Below are positions 1 to 9,527 of a stretch of 64,000 nt of DNA, in pieces. A program made the position numbers and the translations under genes. Position 1 is the first letter of the stretch; the number at the start of each line of letters is the position of its first letter. The stretch lies in NCBI RefSeq assembly GCF_034314045.1, contig NZ_JAVIWL010000001.1, forward strand, positions 2,852,001 through 2,916,000, read 5' to 3'. The notes under the pieces were generated by a model. It saw only the letters and a list, made by a program, of their open reading frames with translations, was not told where the DNA came from and ran no database searches. This DNA is from Glaciimonas sp. CA11.2. GTDB lineage: Bacteria > Pseudomonadota > Gammaproteobacteria > Burkholderiales > Burkholderiaceae_D.

Positions 1-1518
1 ACTCAACGATGCTTTAGCACCTTCGCCCACGGCAATCACGATCTGCTTGAATGGGACCGTTGTGACGTCACCCGCTGCAAACACACCAGGAATAGAAGTT
101 TGACCTTTTGCGTCTATTTCGATCTCACCATGACGCGATAAAGCAACCGTACCTTTTAACCATTCAGTGTTTGGCACCAAGCCGATTTGGACGAATACGC
201 CTTCCAGTTCAACCTTTTTGCTGTTGCCTGACACGCGATCGGTGTAGCTTAAGCCATTAACTTTTTTGCCATCGCCATGGATTTCTGTGGTTTGTGCTGA
301 AGTATGAATCGTTACGTTGCCAAGACTTTTCAGTTTCCGTTGCAGGACCGCGTCAGCGCGCAATTCTGCACCGAATTCGATCAGGGTGACGTGGCCGACG
401 ATACCAGCCAGATCAATTGCTGCCTCGACACCAGAATTGCCGCCGCCGATAACCGCCACGCGTTTGCCCTTGAATAACGGACCATCACAATGCGGGCAAT
501 AGGCAACGCCGTGGTTACGGTATTGCTGTTCGCCAGGAACATTGATCTCTCTCCAGCGTGCACCGGTGGCGAGAATAACGGTTTTGCTTTTCAAGATGGC
601 GCCGCTTGCAGTTTTGATTTCGATCAGCTTGCCAGGAACCATACTTGTGGCCCGTTGCAAGTTCATGATGTCGACTTCGTACGACTTAACGTGCTGCTCC
701 AGCGCGACCGCAAAATGCGGACCATCGGTTTCTTTCACCGAGACAAAATTTTCAATCGCCAACGTATCGAGAACCTGACCACCAAAACGCTCCGCCAGGA
801 CACCTGTGCGGATGCCTTTACGTGCTGCATAAATTGCGGCAGCCGCGCCAGCAGGTCCGCCGCCGACGATCAATACGTCAAACACTTCTTTACTGCTAAG
901 TTGTTCGGCCTTACGTGTACTTGCACCACTATCCAGTTTTGCGAGGATTTCTTCGACGCCGGAACGACCTTGGCCGAACACTTCACCGTTCATATACATA
1001 GTCGGTACAGCCATGATCTGGCGACTCTCGACTTCTTTTTGAAACAGTGCGCCGTCGATCGTGACAGTGCGAATACGCGGGTTGATGATCGACATGACGT
1101 TGAGCGCCTGAACAACTTCAGGGCAGCTTTGGCATGACAAAGAAATATAGGTTTCAAACTGATAGTCGCCGTCCAGATTGCGGATTTGTTCAATCACAGC
1201 ATCGTCCAGCTTGACTGGATGGCCACCAACTTGTAGCAGCGCTAAAACCAGCGAGGTAAATTCATGGCCCAACGGAATACCGGCAAAACGTACGCTGATA
1301 TCTGTTCCAGGGCGGTTAATACTAAACGACGGCTTGCGCTCTTCGTCGTCAGTGCGTTCAACCAACGTAATGCGGTCGCTCAACAGGAGGATTTCCTGGA
1401 GCATGGCCTGCAATTCGCGGGATTTGTCGCTATCATCGAGAGACGCGATGATCTCAATCGGCTGCACGACCTTTTCCAAATAGGTTTTCAACTGGGTTTT
1501 GAGATTTGCATCTAACAT
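1..1518 (-). CDS. ahpF: Alkyl hydroperoxide reductase subunit F (3' end cut by window edge)
   Basis: Flavoprotein disulfide reductase that passes electrons from NADH to AhpC, so that AhpC can reduce organic peroxides and H2O2 in the cytoplasm. Reading the minus strand from the ATG gives 506 codons without a stop before the window edge; the E. coli protein is about 521 residues, so roughly the last 15 are missing. The N-terminal thioredoxin-like part has the CxxC pair at residues 129 and 132 (SCQSCPEVV). A FAD-binding motif ([12 protein letters not shown]) follows near residue 215, then the second redox pair in YCPHCDG near 345 and an NAD-binding motif ([12 protein letters not shown]). A late GVFAAGDVT motif is typical of the family. 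It lies 89 bp downstream of ahpC on the same strand, the usual ahpCF order. The identification is firm. Confidence 0.96.
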   Translation of the reverse strand, partial: MLDANLKTQLKTYLEKVVQPIEIIASLDDSDKSRELQAMLQEILLLSDRITLVERTDDEERKPSFSINRPGTDISVRFAGIPLGHEFTSLVLALLQVGGHPVKLDDAVIEQIRNLDGDYQFETYISLSCQSCPEVVQALNVMSIINPRIRTVTIDGALFQKEVESRQIMAVPTMYMNGEVFGQGRSGVEEILAKLDSGASTRKAEQLSSKEVFDVLIVGGGPAGAAAAIYAARKGIRTGVLAERFGGQVLDTLAIENFVSVKETDGPHFAVALEQHVKSYEVDIMNLQRATSMVPGKLIEIKTASGAILKSKTVILATGARWREINVPGEQQYRNHGVAYCPHCDGPLFKGKRVAVIGGGNSGVEAAIDLAGIVGHVTLIEFGAELRADAVLQRKLKSLGNVTIHTSAQTTEIHGDGKKVNGLSYTDRVSGNSKKVELEGVFVQIGLVPNTEWLKGTVALSRHGEIEIDAKGQTSIPGVFAAGDVTTVPFKQIVIAVGEGAKASLS

Positions 1519-1607
1519 GATGTTGCTTTCTATTTAAATAATTTTTGAAGCCGGTCTGGACAATTCCCGACCGGCGTCGGTGTTGCTAGTAGACCCTGAG
1601 TGGGATC

Positions 1608-2171
1608 TTAGATCTTGCCAACCAAATCAAGCGATGGTGTCAATGTTGCAGCGCCTTCAGTCCATTTCGCAGGGCAAACTTCGCCTGGATGTGATGCGAC
1701 GTATTGTGCTGCTTTTACTTTACGCATCAATTCTGAAGCGTCGCGGCCAATACCGTTGTCATGCACTTCCATGACCTTGATCTGACCTTCTGGATTGATC
1801 ACAAAAGTACCGCGCAGTGCCATGCCTTCTTCTTCGATCAACACTTCGAAGTTGCGTGACAACACAGCAGTTGGGTCACCGATCAGTGCGTATTGCACTT
1901 TTTTGATGGCTTCTGATGTGTCGTGCCATGCTTTGTGAGCAAAATGGCTATCAGTTGATACGCCGTAGACTTCAACGCCCAATTTTTGGAATTCAGCATA
2001 GTTATCGGCCAGATCTTCTAATTCTGTCGGGCAAACAAAAGTGAAATCTGCTGGGTAAAACATAACGATAGACCACTTGCCTTTGAAGGATTCTTCAGTC
2101 AAGTCAATGAACTTGCCGTTCTGGTAAGCGGTTGCTTTGAATGGTTTTACTTGGGTATTGATGAGAGACAT
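1608..2171 (-). CDS. ahpC: Alkyl hydroperoxide reductase subunit C (typical 2-Cys peroxiredoxin)
   Basis: Peroxiredoxin that reduces H2O2, alkyl peroxides and peroxynitrite; it is re-reduced by AhpF. The protein is 187 residues, the same as E. coli AhpC. The peroxidatic cysteine is Cys47 in FTFVCPTE and the resolving cysteine is Cys166 in GEVCPAKW. The reading frame is open ten codons further upstream, but the ATG at 2171 gives the family start MSLINTQ and has an AGGAAAA ribosome site just before it. ahpF follows on the same strand, so the two are probably one operon. The upstream region is AT-rich and holds one sequence resembling an OxyR half-site. Confidence 0.97.
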   Translation of the reverse strand: MSLINTQVKPFKATAYQNGKFIDLTEESFKGKWSIVMFYPADFTFVCPTELEDLADNYAEFQKLGVEVYGVSTDSHFAHKAWHDTSEAIKKVQYALIGDPTAVLSRNFEVLIEEEGMALRGTFVINPEGQIKVMEVHDNGIGRDASELMRKVKAAQYVASHPGEVCPAKWTEGAATLTPSLDLVGKI

Positions 2172-2261
2172 TGTGTTTTCCTGTAAGGGGTTGTGAATCA
2201 TTAAGACTGAAGTGTAAAGAATCCAGATCCATATGTAAAATTAATTATTAAATTATATTTA

Positions 2262-2276
2262 ATAAATTTTAGCTAT
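2262..2276 (-). promoter_or_regulatory. Candidate OxyR half-site upstream of ahpC
   Basis: On the minus strand ATAGCTAAAATTTAT fits the OxyR half-site pattern ATAGnTnnnAnCTAT with one mismatch (C to T near the end). It lies about 90 bp upstream of the ahpC start. OxyR control of ahpCF is well known, but the second half-site, expected 7 bp further on, is not convincing, so this is a weak call. Confidence 0.3.
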
Positions 2277-2345
2277 CGATCGATGGGATTAAAGATCGTA
2301 TGATGCGATCTTCGAGCGCTTTTTCGAAATCCCATACGCCCTATG

Positions 2346-2382
2346 AAAAAAGCCGTTTTCCTCATGAGGGATACGGCCTTTT
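2346..2382 (-). terminator. Rho-independent terminator after the DUF1348 gene
   Basis: A GCCGT/ACGGC stem with an inner CCTCATGAGG palindrome is flanked by six A on the left and five T on the right, so it can act on both strands. On the minus strand it separates the end of the DUF1348 gene from the ahpC promoter region. Short direct repeats of TGATGTTGCGC lie beside it at about 2391-2417. Confidence 0.7.
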
Positions 2383-2452
2383 TGTAGAATGTTGCGCTGA
2401 TGTTGCGCTGATGTTGCTATTACTATTGCTAATTAATAATTAATTAATTTTG

Positions 2453-2929
2453 TTAAAGACCCAGTTCACTGAGACTCGGGTGATCGTCTGGACGACGTCC
2501 CAATGGCCAGTGAAACTGACGATCAGTCTCTTTGATAGGGAGATCGTTGATACTGGCATGACGTACAGCCATCAGACCATGGGCATCGAATTCCCAGTTT
2601 TCATTGCCATAAGAACGAAACCAATTGCCCGCATCGTCGTGCCATTCATACGCAAAACGTACTGCAATACGGTTGTCCGCACACGCCCATAGTTCTTTGA
2701 TCAGACGATAGTCCAGCTCCCGATTCCACTTGCGTGTGAGCAGCGCAGCAATCTCTTTTCTGCCAGTAATAAATTCCGCCCGATTACGCCATTTGCTTTC
2801 TTCGGTGTAGGCCATTGAGACCCGCTCGGGGTCGCGTGAGTTCCATCCGTCTTCGGCTGCGCGTACTTTTTGGCGTGCAGTCTCGGGCGTAAACGGAGGT
2901 AGCGGCGGCCTGGACGTGTTCTCTGTCAT
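2453..2929 (-). CDS. DUF1348 family protein (NTF2/SnoaL-like fold)
   Basis: A 158-residue protein of the DUF1348 family, which belongs to the NTF2-like superfamily of small cone-shaped alpha+beta domains. Recognisable parts are [19 protein letters not shown] at the N-terminus, WRNRAEF, the [16 protein letters not shown] strand-helix region, RFAYEWHD and the C-terminal [15 protein letters not shown]. The biochemical role of the family is unknown to me. The ATG at 2929 is preferred over an in-frame TTG 12 bp upstream because GGAG lies 7 nt before it. It follows the glutathione S-transferase gene by 66 bp on the same strand, so co-transcription is likely, perhaps in response to electrophiles. 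Confidence 0.88.
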   Translation of the reverse strand: MTENTSRPPLPPFTPETARQKVRAAEDGWNSRDPERVSMAYTEESKWRNRAEFITGRKEIAALLTRKWNRELDYRLIKELWACADNRIAVRFAYEWHDDAGNWFRSYGNENWEFDAHGLMAVRHASINDLPIKETDRQFHWPLGRRPDDHPSLSELGL

Positions 2930-2995
2930 ACAAAACTCCAATATAAGAAGCCAAGCGAATTGGTCGAACTAACAGTGTTGAGAACAGGATACCAA

Positions 2996-3682
2996 TCAAG
3001 CGTTAAGGCGAGCATTTTGCGGAAACATTTGTTTGCGCGCATCGTCATCCATCTCTGCCTTAAAGGTGAACTTTGTTTTTAATGCCTCTGCGCGCTGCGC
3101 TGCCGGTCTGGCGTTGATTTCGTCTAAGTGGCGCTTCAAGTTCGGGAGCTGATCCCATGCATCTGGTCCAAGGATGAATGGAACGGCGCGAGCCCAACCC
3201 CAGACCGCCATATCGACTAGTGTATAGGTGTCGCCTAGCATATAGCGGTGCTTTGCCAGTTGCGCCTCAAGGATGGCGTAATGGCGTTCCGCTTCAAAGA
3301 TGTAACGATTGACCGCGTATTCCTTCGGCTCAGGCGCGAAATGTTTAAAGTGGACTGCCTGACCAGAATACGGACCGATCCCGCTGGCGACAAACATCAA
3401 CCATGACAACATCTGACCGCGCGCAGCCGGTGTATCTGCAGGCAGAAATTGACCCGATTTTTCAGCCAGGTATAGCAGGATTGCGTTGCTGTCAAACACC
3501 GTCGCATCGCCATCAACAATTGCAGGTGTCTTTGCATTTGGGTTGATTTTAAGGAATGCCGGCAAGTGTTGTTCGCCTTTGCGGGTATCGATGGGAATCG
3601 CTTCATAGGGAAGGCCGGACTCCTCGAGAAAAAGCGCCACCTTGAGTGGATTTGGTGAAGGATGGAAATATAACTGAATCAT
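2996..3682 (-). CDS. Glutathione S-transferase family protein
   Basis: A 228-residue cytosolic GST. Residues 1-80 form the thioredoxin-like glutathione site: MIQLYFHPSPNPLKVALFLEE at the start, the cis-proline strand KTPAIVD near 51-57, and the SNAI motif near 65-68 that contacts the gamma-glutamyl group (FDSNAILLYLAEK). Residues 90-205 are the all-helical domain, with the conserved N-capping segment LVDMAVWGW near 155-163. It resembles the YfcG/Ure2-like GSTs that act on disulfides, but substrate cannot be told from sequence. An AAAGGA ribosome site precedes the ATG. It lies between a flavin reductase-like gene and a DUF1348 gene on the same strand. Confidence 0.93.
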   Translation of the reverse strand: MIQLYFHPSPNPLKVALFLEESGLPYEAIPIDTRKGEQHLPAFLKINPNAKTPAIVDGDATVFDSNAILLYLAEKSGQFLPADTPAARGQMLSWLMFVASGIGPYSGQAVHFKHFAPEPKEYAVNRYIFEAERHYAILEAQLAKHRYMLGDTYTLVDMAVWGWARAVPFILGPDAWDQLPNLKRHLDEINARPAAQRAEALKTKFTFKAEMDDDARKQMFPQNARLNA

Positions 3683-3846
3683 GATGATGTCCTTTTCTGG
3701 TTAATGTTGAGAACTTGCTCAATGGGAAATATGTGCTGCCGAATCCGTGTCTGCTGATAATACACGCATCCCCGAAACGCTTCAGCGCACCTTCTGATAG
3801 CCAAATTCTTACCGTCAATTTTGGGATGCGGGTATTAACAATGCTT

Positions 3847-4470
3847 CTAACGACCCGGGCGATACATGCGGAACAAGCTTTGAGGTAAGGTTTGAAAGTA
3901 GTCGCCAGGCCCACCGCCGCGCAGAATTGGTTCAGCGGCGGCGGTATCGTAGACGCCGTCGACCAGTAGTGCCGTATTAATGTGCACGCCAACGACTTCG
4001 CCTAACACGAGCCAACTCTCTACCGCCGCTCCTGACACGCCGCGTAACTGGATAACTTGGGTCAATTTACATTCGAACGAGACCGGGCTTTCGCCTACGC
4101 GTGGAGGGCCAACTATGTTTGAGCGGACCGGCGTAAGTCCGGCTAGCTCAAATTCGCTGACGGTGGGAGCGACTGGCGCCGAGCATTGGTTCATGGCTTC
4201 TGCTAATGGCATGGTGGCTAAATTCCAGACGAATTCGCCAGTGGCTTCGATGTTGTTAAGCGTGTCTTTGCGTCCGATACTGGAAAATCCAACGATGGGT
4301 GGCGTGTAATTGAATGCATTGAAAAAACTATACGGTGCCAGATTAAGTTTCCCGTCGGCATCCTGCGATGAAATCCAGCCGATGGGGCGTGGGCCGACAA
4401 TGGCATTGAAAGGATCATGTGGCAGACGATGGCCCTGCGATGGCTGGTAGAAGTGGATTGAATCTGTCAT
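3847..4470 (-). CDS. Flavin reductase-like FMN-binding split-barrel protein
   Basis: A 207-residue protein of the flavin reductase-like family, which binds FMN in a split beta-barrel and often supplies reduced flavin or reduces quinone-like or aromatic compounds. Typical features are VGPRPIGWISSQD near residues 26-38, LNLAPYSFFNAFNYTPP near 43-59, GRKDTLNNIEATGEFVWN near 67-84, and a late LVLGEVVGVHI strand near 152-162. It is the first of three genes on the minus strand, followed after 164 bp by the glutathione S-transferase gene. The substrate is unknown. Confidence 0.9.
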   Translation of the reverse strand: MTDSIHFYQPSQGHRLPHDPFNAIVGPRPIGWISSQDADGKLNLAPYSFFNAFNYTPPIVGFSSIGRKDTLNNIEATGEFVWNLATMPLAEAMNQCSAPVAPTVSEFELAGLTPVRSNIVGPPRVGESPVSFECKLTQVIQLRGVSGAAVESWLVLGEVVGVHINTALLVDGVYDTAAAEPILRGGGPGDYFQTLPQSLFRMYRPGR

Positions 4471-4848
4471 GGTCTATGGCTTCTTGTTACAGTCTAGGTC
4501 TGGTGTGTTGCTGAAATGTGGTCACCCGTGCACAACCATTTTTATATGCTTTAGGAAGATAACGTTAATATGCAGAATGGATTGTAGTGGATGGGGTTAT
4601 TAGAATAGCGCGAACGTAAGCGTACCAGTAATATCGAAACGGCGAGTGTCATGCCAAGTTAACGGTTTTCATGCATAGTATTAGCGCGTGAAGAAAAACA
4701 CTATGACCGATCTGATTCGCGGGGTAATCATGGAGAGTACTTCGTGGAGATCACTAAAAGCGGTCTGTGAGGTTCCGCAAGCTTGGTTATAAATCGCAAG
4801 ATTGCTTTATGCACCCTTTATTTTCCCAATATTTTTAAGGATTAAGCT
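4471..4848. other. Intergenic region, divergent start region
   Basis: No gene or RNA is visible. The 378 bp lie between two divergently transcribed genes, a flavin reductase-like gene and a haloacid dehalogenase gene, and must hold promoters for both. An AAGGA ribosome site lies just before the right-hand gene. I see no clear operator or terminator. Confidence 0.6.
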
Positions 4849-5538
4849 ATGCCAGATACCAAACTCGCTAATATTCGAGCGTGTGTTTTCGATGCCTATG
4901 GAACCTTGTTTGACGTCAACAGTGCAGCCGAACAGGTGCAAGACATGCTGGGAGATAAATGGCGTCCGCTGGCCGACATGTGGCGCACCAAGCAGCTTCA
5001 ATATACGTGGCTGCGCAGCCTGACCGGACGACACGCGGATTTTTGGGATGTTACCGGTGATGCGCTCGACTTTGCACTAGAGAGTTTAAAGGTAACCGAT
5101 GCGGGTTTGCGTCAGCGGTTACTCGATCTTTATTTGCAACTCCGCCCTTATCCTGAAGTCGAGAGTACGTTAGTTGCCTTGAAAGCTAGCGGCTTACGAT
5201 GTGGGATTCTTTCAAATGGTTCGGCAGGTATGTTGTCGAGCGCGGTCAGCAATGCCGGTATTGGTCATTTACTTGACGCTGTGCTGTCAGTGGATGAAGC
5301 AGGGATATTTAAGCCGCATCCGTCTGTGTATCAAATGGCGGTCGACCAATTCGGCTTAATGCCGAGTGAGATATGTTTTGTGTCTTCCAACGGCTGGGAT
5401 GCTTATTCTGCCAAAGCATTTGGCTTTCGCGTCATCTGGTGTAATCGTTTTGCGCAACCTGCGGAGAGAATTCCCGATACGCCTGACGGTGAAATTATCA
5501 ATTTGTCAGAGTTGCTGGGGATCGTTGGCGCCCGGTGA
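4849..5538 (+). CDS. Haloacid dehalogenase, type II
   Basis: HAD-superfamily hydrolase of the (S)-2-haloacid dehalogenase subfamily, which turns L-2-haloacids into D-2-hydroxyacids. It has 229 residues, within the family range. HAD motif I is VFDAYGTLFDV with the nucleophile Asp15; the capping-domain sequence LRSLTGRHADFWDVT follows near residue 55. Motif II is ILSNGS near 118, motif III lysine is in IFKPHPSVY near 152, and motif IV is FVSSNGWDAYSAKAFGF near 175, a signature specific for dehalogenases. An AAGGA site lies before the ATG. Whether the natural substrate is halogenated cannot be decided from sequence. It is convergent with the GGDEF-EAL fragment 52 bp away. Confidence 0.92.
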   Translation: MPDTKLANIRACVFDAYGTLFDVNSAAEQVQDMLGDKWRPLADMWRTKQLQYTWLRSLTGRHADFWDVTGDALDFALESLKVTDAGLRQRLLDLYLQLRPYPEVESTLVALKASGLRCGILSNGSAGMLSSAVSNAGIGHLLDAVLSVDEAGIFKPHPSVYQMAVDQFGLMPSEICFVSSNGWDAYSAKAFGFRVIWCNRFAQPAERIPDTPDGEIINLSELLGIVGAR

Positions 5539-5590
5539 CCTTCTTTTGATGTTCTCCCGTTCGGTAAGTGTTAGTAAATGTACCATGGTT

Positions 5591-7021
5591 TTATCGTATC
5601 AAAGGAGTGCTGAGATCAGTGATAGCGTTGGCGTGATTCTCTTTTAGATGCAAGGCTTCAAACTGTTCTAGCGGAAGCGGTCGGCTAAATAAATATCCTT
5701 GATAAGCACTGCAGCCGTTATTGGAAAGGAACGTCATCTGTGATGCCGTTTCTACCCCCTCTGCGATAACCGATAAACCGAGACTTTGCGCAAGTGCCAC
5801 GATAGTCCGAACAATGGCGGCATCGTTCGGGTCCGTAAGGACATCTCTGACGAAAGTTTGATCGATTTTGAGTTGATCGAGTGGTAGGCGCTTAAGATGG
5901 GAAAGTGACGAATAACCCGTCCCGAAATCATCTAAAGAGAAGCGGATGCCCAATGCGATCAAGGCGCTCATCTTGATGATAATATCTTCCACGTTCACGA
6001 GCAGCATACTTTCGGTCAGCTCAAGCTTCAGCATGCGAGGATCAGCCCCCGTCAGCTCTAGCAATTCCGTGACGTCTTTGACGAAGTCTGGTTGTCTGAA
6101 CTGACGCATACTGACGTTGACCGCCAGCGTCAGGTGCGAGGTTTCCGGTCGCAATGACCACACGACAAGTTGGGAACAGGCTGTTTCCAGAACCCAACGT
6201 CCCAACGTAAGGATTAACCCGTTCTCTTCAGCTGCCGGGATAAACTCGGCAGGACTCACCAATCCCCGTTTCGGATGCTGCCAGCGTATCAGTGCTTCGG
6301 CCCCGGTCCAACGTCCGCTATGATCTACCTGCGCCTGATAATAGAGAATAAATTGTGCGTCTTGTTGCCCGTGACGCAAATCAATCTCAAGCTCTGCGCG
6401 GGCAGAAACGGCTGCTTGCATATCGGGCTCGAAGAATCGTAAAGTGTTACGGCCCGCTGACTTTGCCTGATACATGGCAAGATCGGCGCGTTTCAGCAGA
6501 TCATCTGTCGATTCGTCCCGTCCGCTGAACAGCGTGACGCCGATACTTGATGTGCTGCGGTACAAGTGATCAGCTAGTTGATACGGCTGATTCAGGTGCA
6601 TCAGGATTTTTTCGCCGACTTGTTCAACCTGAACTGCTGCCGCTTCAAGGTTTTCGCTTAGTTCACTGATCATGATGACAAACTCATCCCCGCCTAGTCG
6701 GGCGACAGTGTCGGCAGTGCGTACGCAACTCACAAGGCGCCTGGCGACCTCTTGCAATAGAAGATCGCCCTTGTCATGACCGAGCGTGTCGTTGATGGTC
6801 TTGAAGTTATCAAGATCTATAAATAATAACGCGTTGTGTAATTTATTACGCGTGCTGATAGCCTGGACGTGTTCTAACCGATCAATAAGAAGGCGGCGGT
6901 TTGGCAGACGTGTAAGAGGATCGTAGAATGCCAACTGCCAAATTTTGGGTATTCTGGCCGATCGTGACCACCGATTCTGGTCTATCGTGACCGACCATTC
7001 TGGCGCATCGTGACCGCTCAT
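5591..7021 (-). pseudogene. 3' fragment of IS-disrupted c-di-GMP gene: GGDEF and EAL domains
   Basis: This is the C-terminal half of a gene cut by the adjacent IS21-family element. Native coding sequence runs from 6945 leftward. The open frame continues into the IS end and has an in-frame ATG there at 7021, which would add about 26 IS-encoded residues. The GGDEF domain is complete: FYDPLTRLPNRRLL, FIDLDNFKTINDTLGHDKGD, the allosteric I-site RTAD five residues before GGDEF, and the active-site GGDEF itself. The EAL domain is also complete: EALIRW, the LKLELTES glutamate, LDDFGTGYSSL, the lysine in KIDQTFV and VIAEGVET. Both catalytic centres look intact, so the fragment could still make and break c-di-GMP if it were expressed, but I see no good ribosome site at the IS-borne ATG. 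Its sensor half lies at 9532-11430. Confidence 0.9.
6940..6945. repeat. Target site duplication, left copy (AAATTT)
   Basis: AAATTT sits directly outside the left end of the IS21-family element and is matched by the same six bases directly outside the right end at 9576-9581. Six bp is within the range made by IS21-type transposition. Confidence 0.88.
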
Positions 7022-7101
7022 TCCGGTCTATCGTGACCGATTTCAAGCCCGACCAGAATCGGCGGTCACGATAGCAGAATCATCGGTCACGATACCGGAA
7101 T
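6951..7101. repeat. Left subterminal repeat array of the IS21 element
   Basis: Four direct copies of a unit starting ATTCTGG or ATTCCGG and running into ATCGTGACC begin at 6951, 6974, 6997 and 7020, a period of exactly 23 bp. They are followed by three inverted copies, with CCAGAAT-like cores at 7053, 7074 and 7095, a period of 21 bp. Multiple end repeats are known transposase-binding sites in IS21. The facing arrangement could also fold into a large hairpin ahead of istA. Confidence 0.85.
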
Positions 7102-7198
7102 GGTGTCGTACAGCACCGTGATGATGTTACGCATAGAGCAACCGAACGGGTACGCTTCCAGTTTGTCTGGAGACAACGTGCCCGTACAAAGGATCACT

Positions 7199-8701
7199 AT
7201 GCGTAAGATAAAAGACGTATTACGTTTAAAACTGGATGCCAAACTATCGCACCAGCAGATTGCCGCAGCACTGGGGATTTCAAAAGGAGTCGTCACCAAG
7301 TATGTCGGCCTGGCCGCCGTTGCCGGTTTGGACTGGTCGGCGGTGCAAGATGTAGACGACACCGAGTTGGCGCACCGGCTTTTGGTCACGCCAGAACGGA
7401 CCCGAGACCATGTCCAGCCAGATTACGCCAGGCTGCATCACGAACTGCGGCGCAAGGGGATGACGCTGATGTTGCTATGGGAAGAGTATCGTGCCGATTA
7501 TGCCCAGCACCAGACCTATGCCTACTCACAGTTCTGCGTGAATTACCGGCAGTTTGCCAAACAGCTCAAACGCTCTATGCGCCAGATTCACCGGGCTGGC
7601 GAGAAACTGTTCATTGATTATGCTGGTCCGACTATCGGTCTCACTGATGGTAGCCGTGCCCACATCTTCGTCGCTGCTCTGGGCGCATCGAGCTACACCT
7701 ATGCCTGTGCTACGCCGCGTGAGACGATGGCCGACTGGCTCACTTCGACAGCGCGTGCGCTGCGCTTCTTCGGCGGGGTACCGCAGTTGATTGTTCCCGA
7801 TAATCCGAAGGCTATGATCGCCGACGCCAATCGCTACGAACCACGCAGTAACGACACCGTACGCGATTTTGCGCGCCACTACGGCACCTCCATCTTGCCA
7901 GCCCGTCCGCGTCATCCTCAGGATAAAGCGAAGGCCGAATCAGCAGTGCAGATCGTCGAGCGCTGGATCATGGCGCGTCTGCGACATCAGCAATTTAGCA
8001 GCGTCCACGAGGTCGATGTCGCCATCGCACCGCTGCTGAGCGTACTTAACGATAAGCCGTTTCAGAAGCTACCCGGTAGTCGCGCCAGTGCGTTTGCCCA
8101 ACTCGATGTCCCGGCGCTACGGCCTTTGCCATTGCAATGTTATGAGATGGCGCATTTCAAGACTGTCAGGGTGCATAACGATTACCACGTTGAGATCGGC
8201 CGCCATCACTACAGTGTGCCGCAAGCCCTGGTCGGTCAGGTGCTGGAAGCCCGGATGACAGCGACGACAGTGGAAATCCTGCATCGCGGTCAACGTGTCG
8301 CCAGTCATCCGCGCAACAGTGGCGAAGGCGGGTTCACCACCGACACCCTGCATATGCCGGTGGCGCATCGTGCGCAATTGGAATGGACGCCACAGCGACT
8401 GATTCACTGGGGACAGACCATCGGTACGGCGACAGCGGAGGCGGTGACGCGTCTGATGGCCGAGAACAGACATCCCGAGCACGGCTACCGTGCCTGTCTT
8501 GGTCTGCTGTCATTGGCCAAGCGCTACGGCAAGCCACGTCTTGAAGCAGGATGCATGCTGGCCTTACAGCTCGGTGCCTGCCAATACCGCCACGTCCGTG
8601 ACATTCTCAAAAATAACCGTGATCGCACACCGTGTGCCCCAGTTGGCGATTGGGTCAGTCCTGACCATGCCCATGTGCGTGGCCCTGATTACTATCAATG
8701 A
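7199..8701 (+). CDS. istA: IS21-family transposase IstA
   Basis: DDE transposase that joins the ends of the element and inserts it, with IstB as partner. The protein is 500 residues from the chosen start. An N-terminal helix-turn-helix is seen near residues 15-36 (LSHQQIAAALGISKGVVTKY). The catalytic triad is Asp140 (FIDYAG), Asp201 (VPDNPKAM) and Glu247 (KAKAESAVQ). The C-terminal part carries HYSVPQALVG, typical of the Mu-transposase C-terminal segment in this family. The ATG at 7199 is chosen because AAAGGA lies just upstream; the frame is open for 33 further codons through the end repeats. Its stop overlaps the possible istB start as ATGA, so translation is probably coupled. Confidence 0.95.
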   Translation: MRKIKDVLRLKLDAKLSHQQIAAALGISKGVVTKYVGLAAVAGLDWSAVQDVDDTELAHRLLVTPERTRDHVQPDYARLHHELRRKGMTLMLLWEEYRADYAQHQTYAYSQFCVNYRQFAKQLKRSMRQIHRAGEKLFIDYAGPTIGLTDGSRAHIFVAALGASSYTYACATPRETMADWLTSTARALRFFGGVPQLIVPDNPKAMIADANRYEPRSNDTVRDFARHYGTSILPARPRHPQDKAKAESAVQIVERWIMARLRHQQFSSVHEVDVAIAPLLSVLNDKPFQKLPGSRASAFAQLDVPALRPLPLQCYEMAHFKTVRVHNDYHVEIGRHHYSVPQALVGQVLEARMTATTVEILHRGQRVASHPRNSGEGGFTTDTLHMPVAHRAQLEWTPQRLIHWGQTIGTATAEAVTRLMAENRHPEHGYRACLGLLSLAKRYGKPRLEAGCMLALQLGACQYRHVRDILKNNRDRTPCAPVGDWVSPDHAHVRGPDYYQ

Positions 8702-8712
8702 GGATGTCAACG

Positions 8713-9483
8713 ATGATGATGCATACCACTCTGGCCCAATTGCGGACCTTAAAACTCGATGGCTTAGCGACCGGACTGGAGGAACAATTGACGCAGGCCA
8801 GTATGGCGGCGATGAGTTTCGAGGAACGTCTGGCACTCTTGGTTGATCGCGAAGTCCATTGCCGCAATGACCGCAAGCTCCTGCGCCTGCTTAAGAACGC
8901 CCACCTGAAATACGCACAAGCGGCGATTGAAGACATTGATGCCCGCTCGGGGCGTGGCATCGACCGCCGTGAAGTGATGAGTCTGGCGCTGGGAGATTGG
9001 GTCAGTGCTGGCCACAGCATTCTCATTACCGGACCGACCGGTGCTGGCAAATCGTGGCTGGCCTGCGCACTGGCACAGTACGCCTGTCGGCGCGGATACT
9101 CTGCTGTTTATCAACGCGTACCCCGTCTACAGGAAGAACTACGCATCCGGCACGGCAGCGGCAGCTTTGGGAAATGGCTGCTCCAACTCGCCAAGATCGA
9201 TGTCTTGGTACTTGATGACTGGGGCATGGGCGCGATCGACAGCACGACCCGTTCCGACTTGCTGGAGATGATTGACGACCGGGCGGCAAACAGAGCGACG
9301 ATTATTACCAGTCAACTTCCTGTTGACCATTGGCATGCCTGGATTGGCGACGCCACTATTGCCGACGCCATCCTGGACCGCATTCTGCAGCGCAATCATC
9401 GGCTGACACTGACCGGCGATTCACTGCGTGGCGCAGAACGACCTAAAACCAGCAAAAAGGAGAAAACTATCGACCCATCGTGA
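8713..9483 (+). CDS. istB: IS21-family helper ATPase IstB
   Basis: AAA+ ATPase that assists IstA in target selection and strand transfer. The length is 256 residues, normal for IstB. The N-terminal region has LAQLRTLKLDGLATGLEEQL; the Walker A motif is GPTGAGKSW near residue 105 and Walker B is VLVLDDWG near 162. TTRSDLLEMIDDR and the late LDRILQRNHRLTL segment are also family hallmarks. Three starts are possible: the ATG at 8698 that overlaps the istA stop, and the ATGs at 8713 and just after it. I prefer 8713 because AGG lies about 9 nt upstream, but 8698 would suit tight coupling. Confidence 0.93.
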   Translation: MMMHTTLAQLRTLKLDGLATGLEEQLTQASMAAMSFEERLALLVDREVHCRNDRKLLRLLKNAHLKYAQAAIEDIDARSGRGIDRREVMSLALGDWVSAGHSILITGPTGAGKSWLACALAQYACRRGYSAVYQRVPRLQEELRIRHGSGSFGKWLLQLAKIDVLVLDDWGMGAIDSTTRSDLLEMIDDRAANRATIITSQLPVDHWHAWIGDATIADAILDRILQRNHRLTLTGDSLRGAERPKTSKKEKTIDPS

Positions 9484-9527
9484 CCGCAGACATTACAATT
9501 TAACCGCGTAACAACATCGCAGGCGCA

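Noticed and set aside
490..1137. A 215-codon plus-strand frame within ahpF
   Set aside because: The minus strand encodes AhpF with both redox cysteine pairs; the plus frame has no recognisable features.
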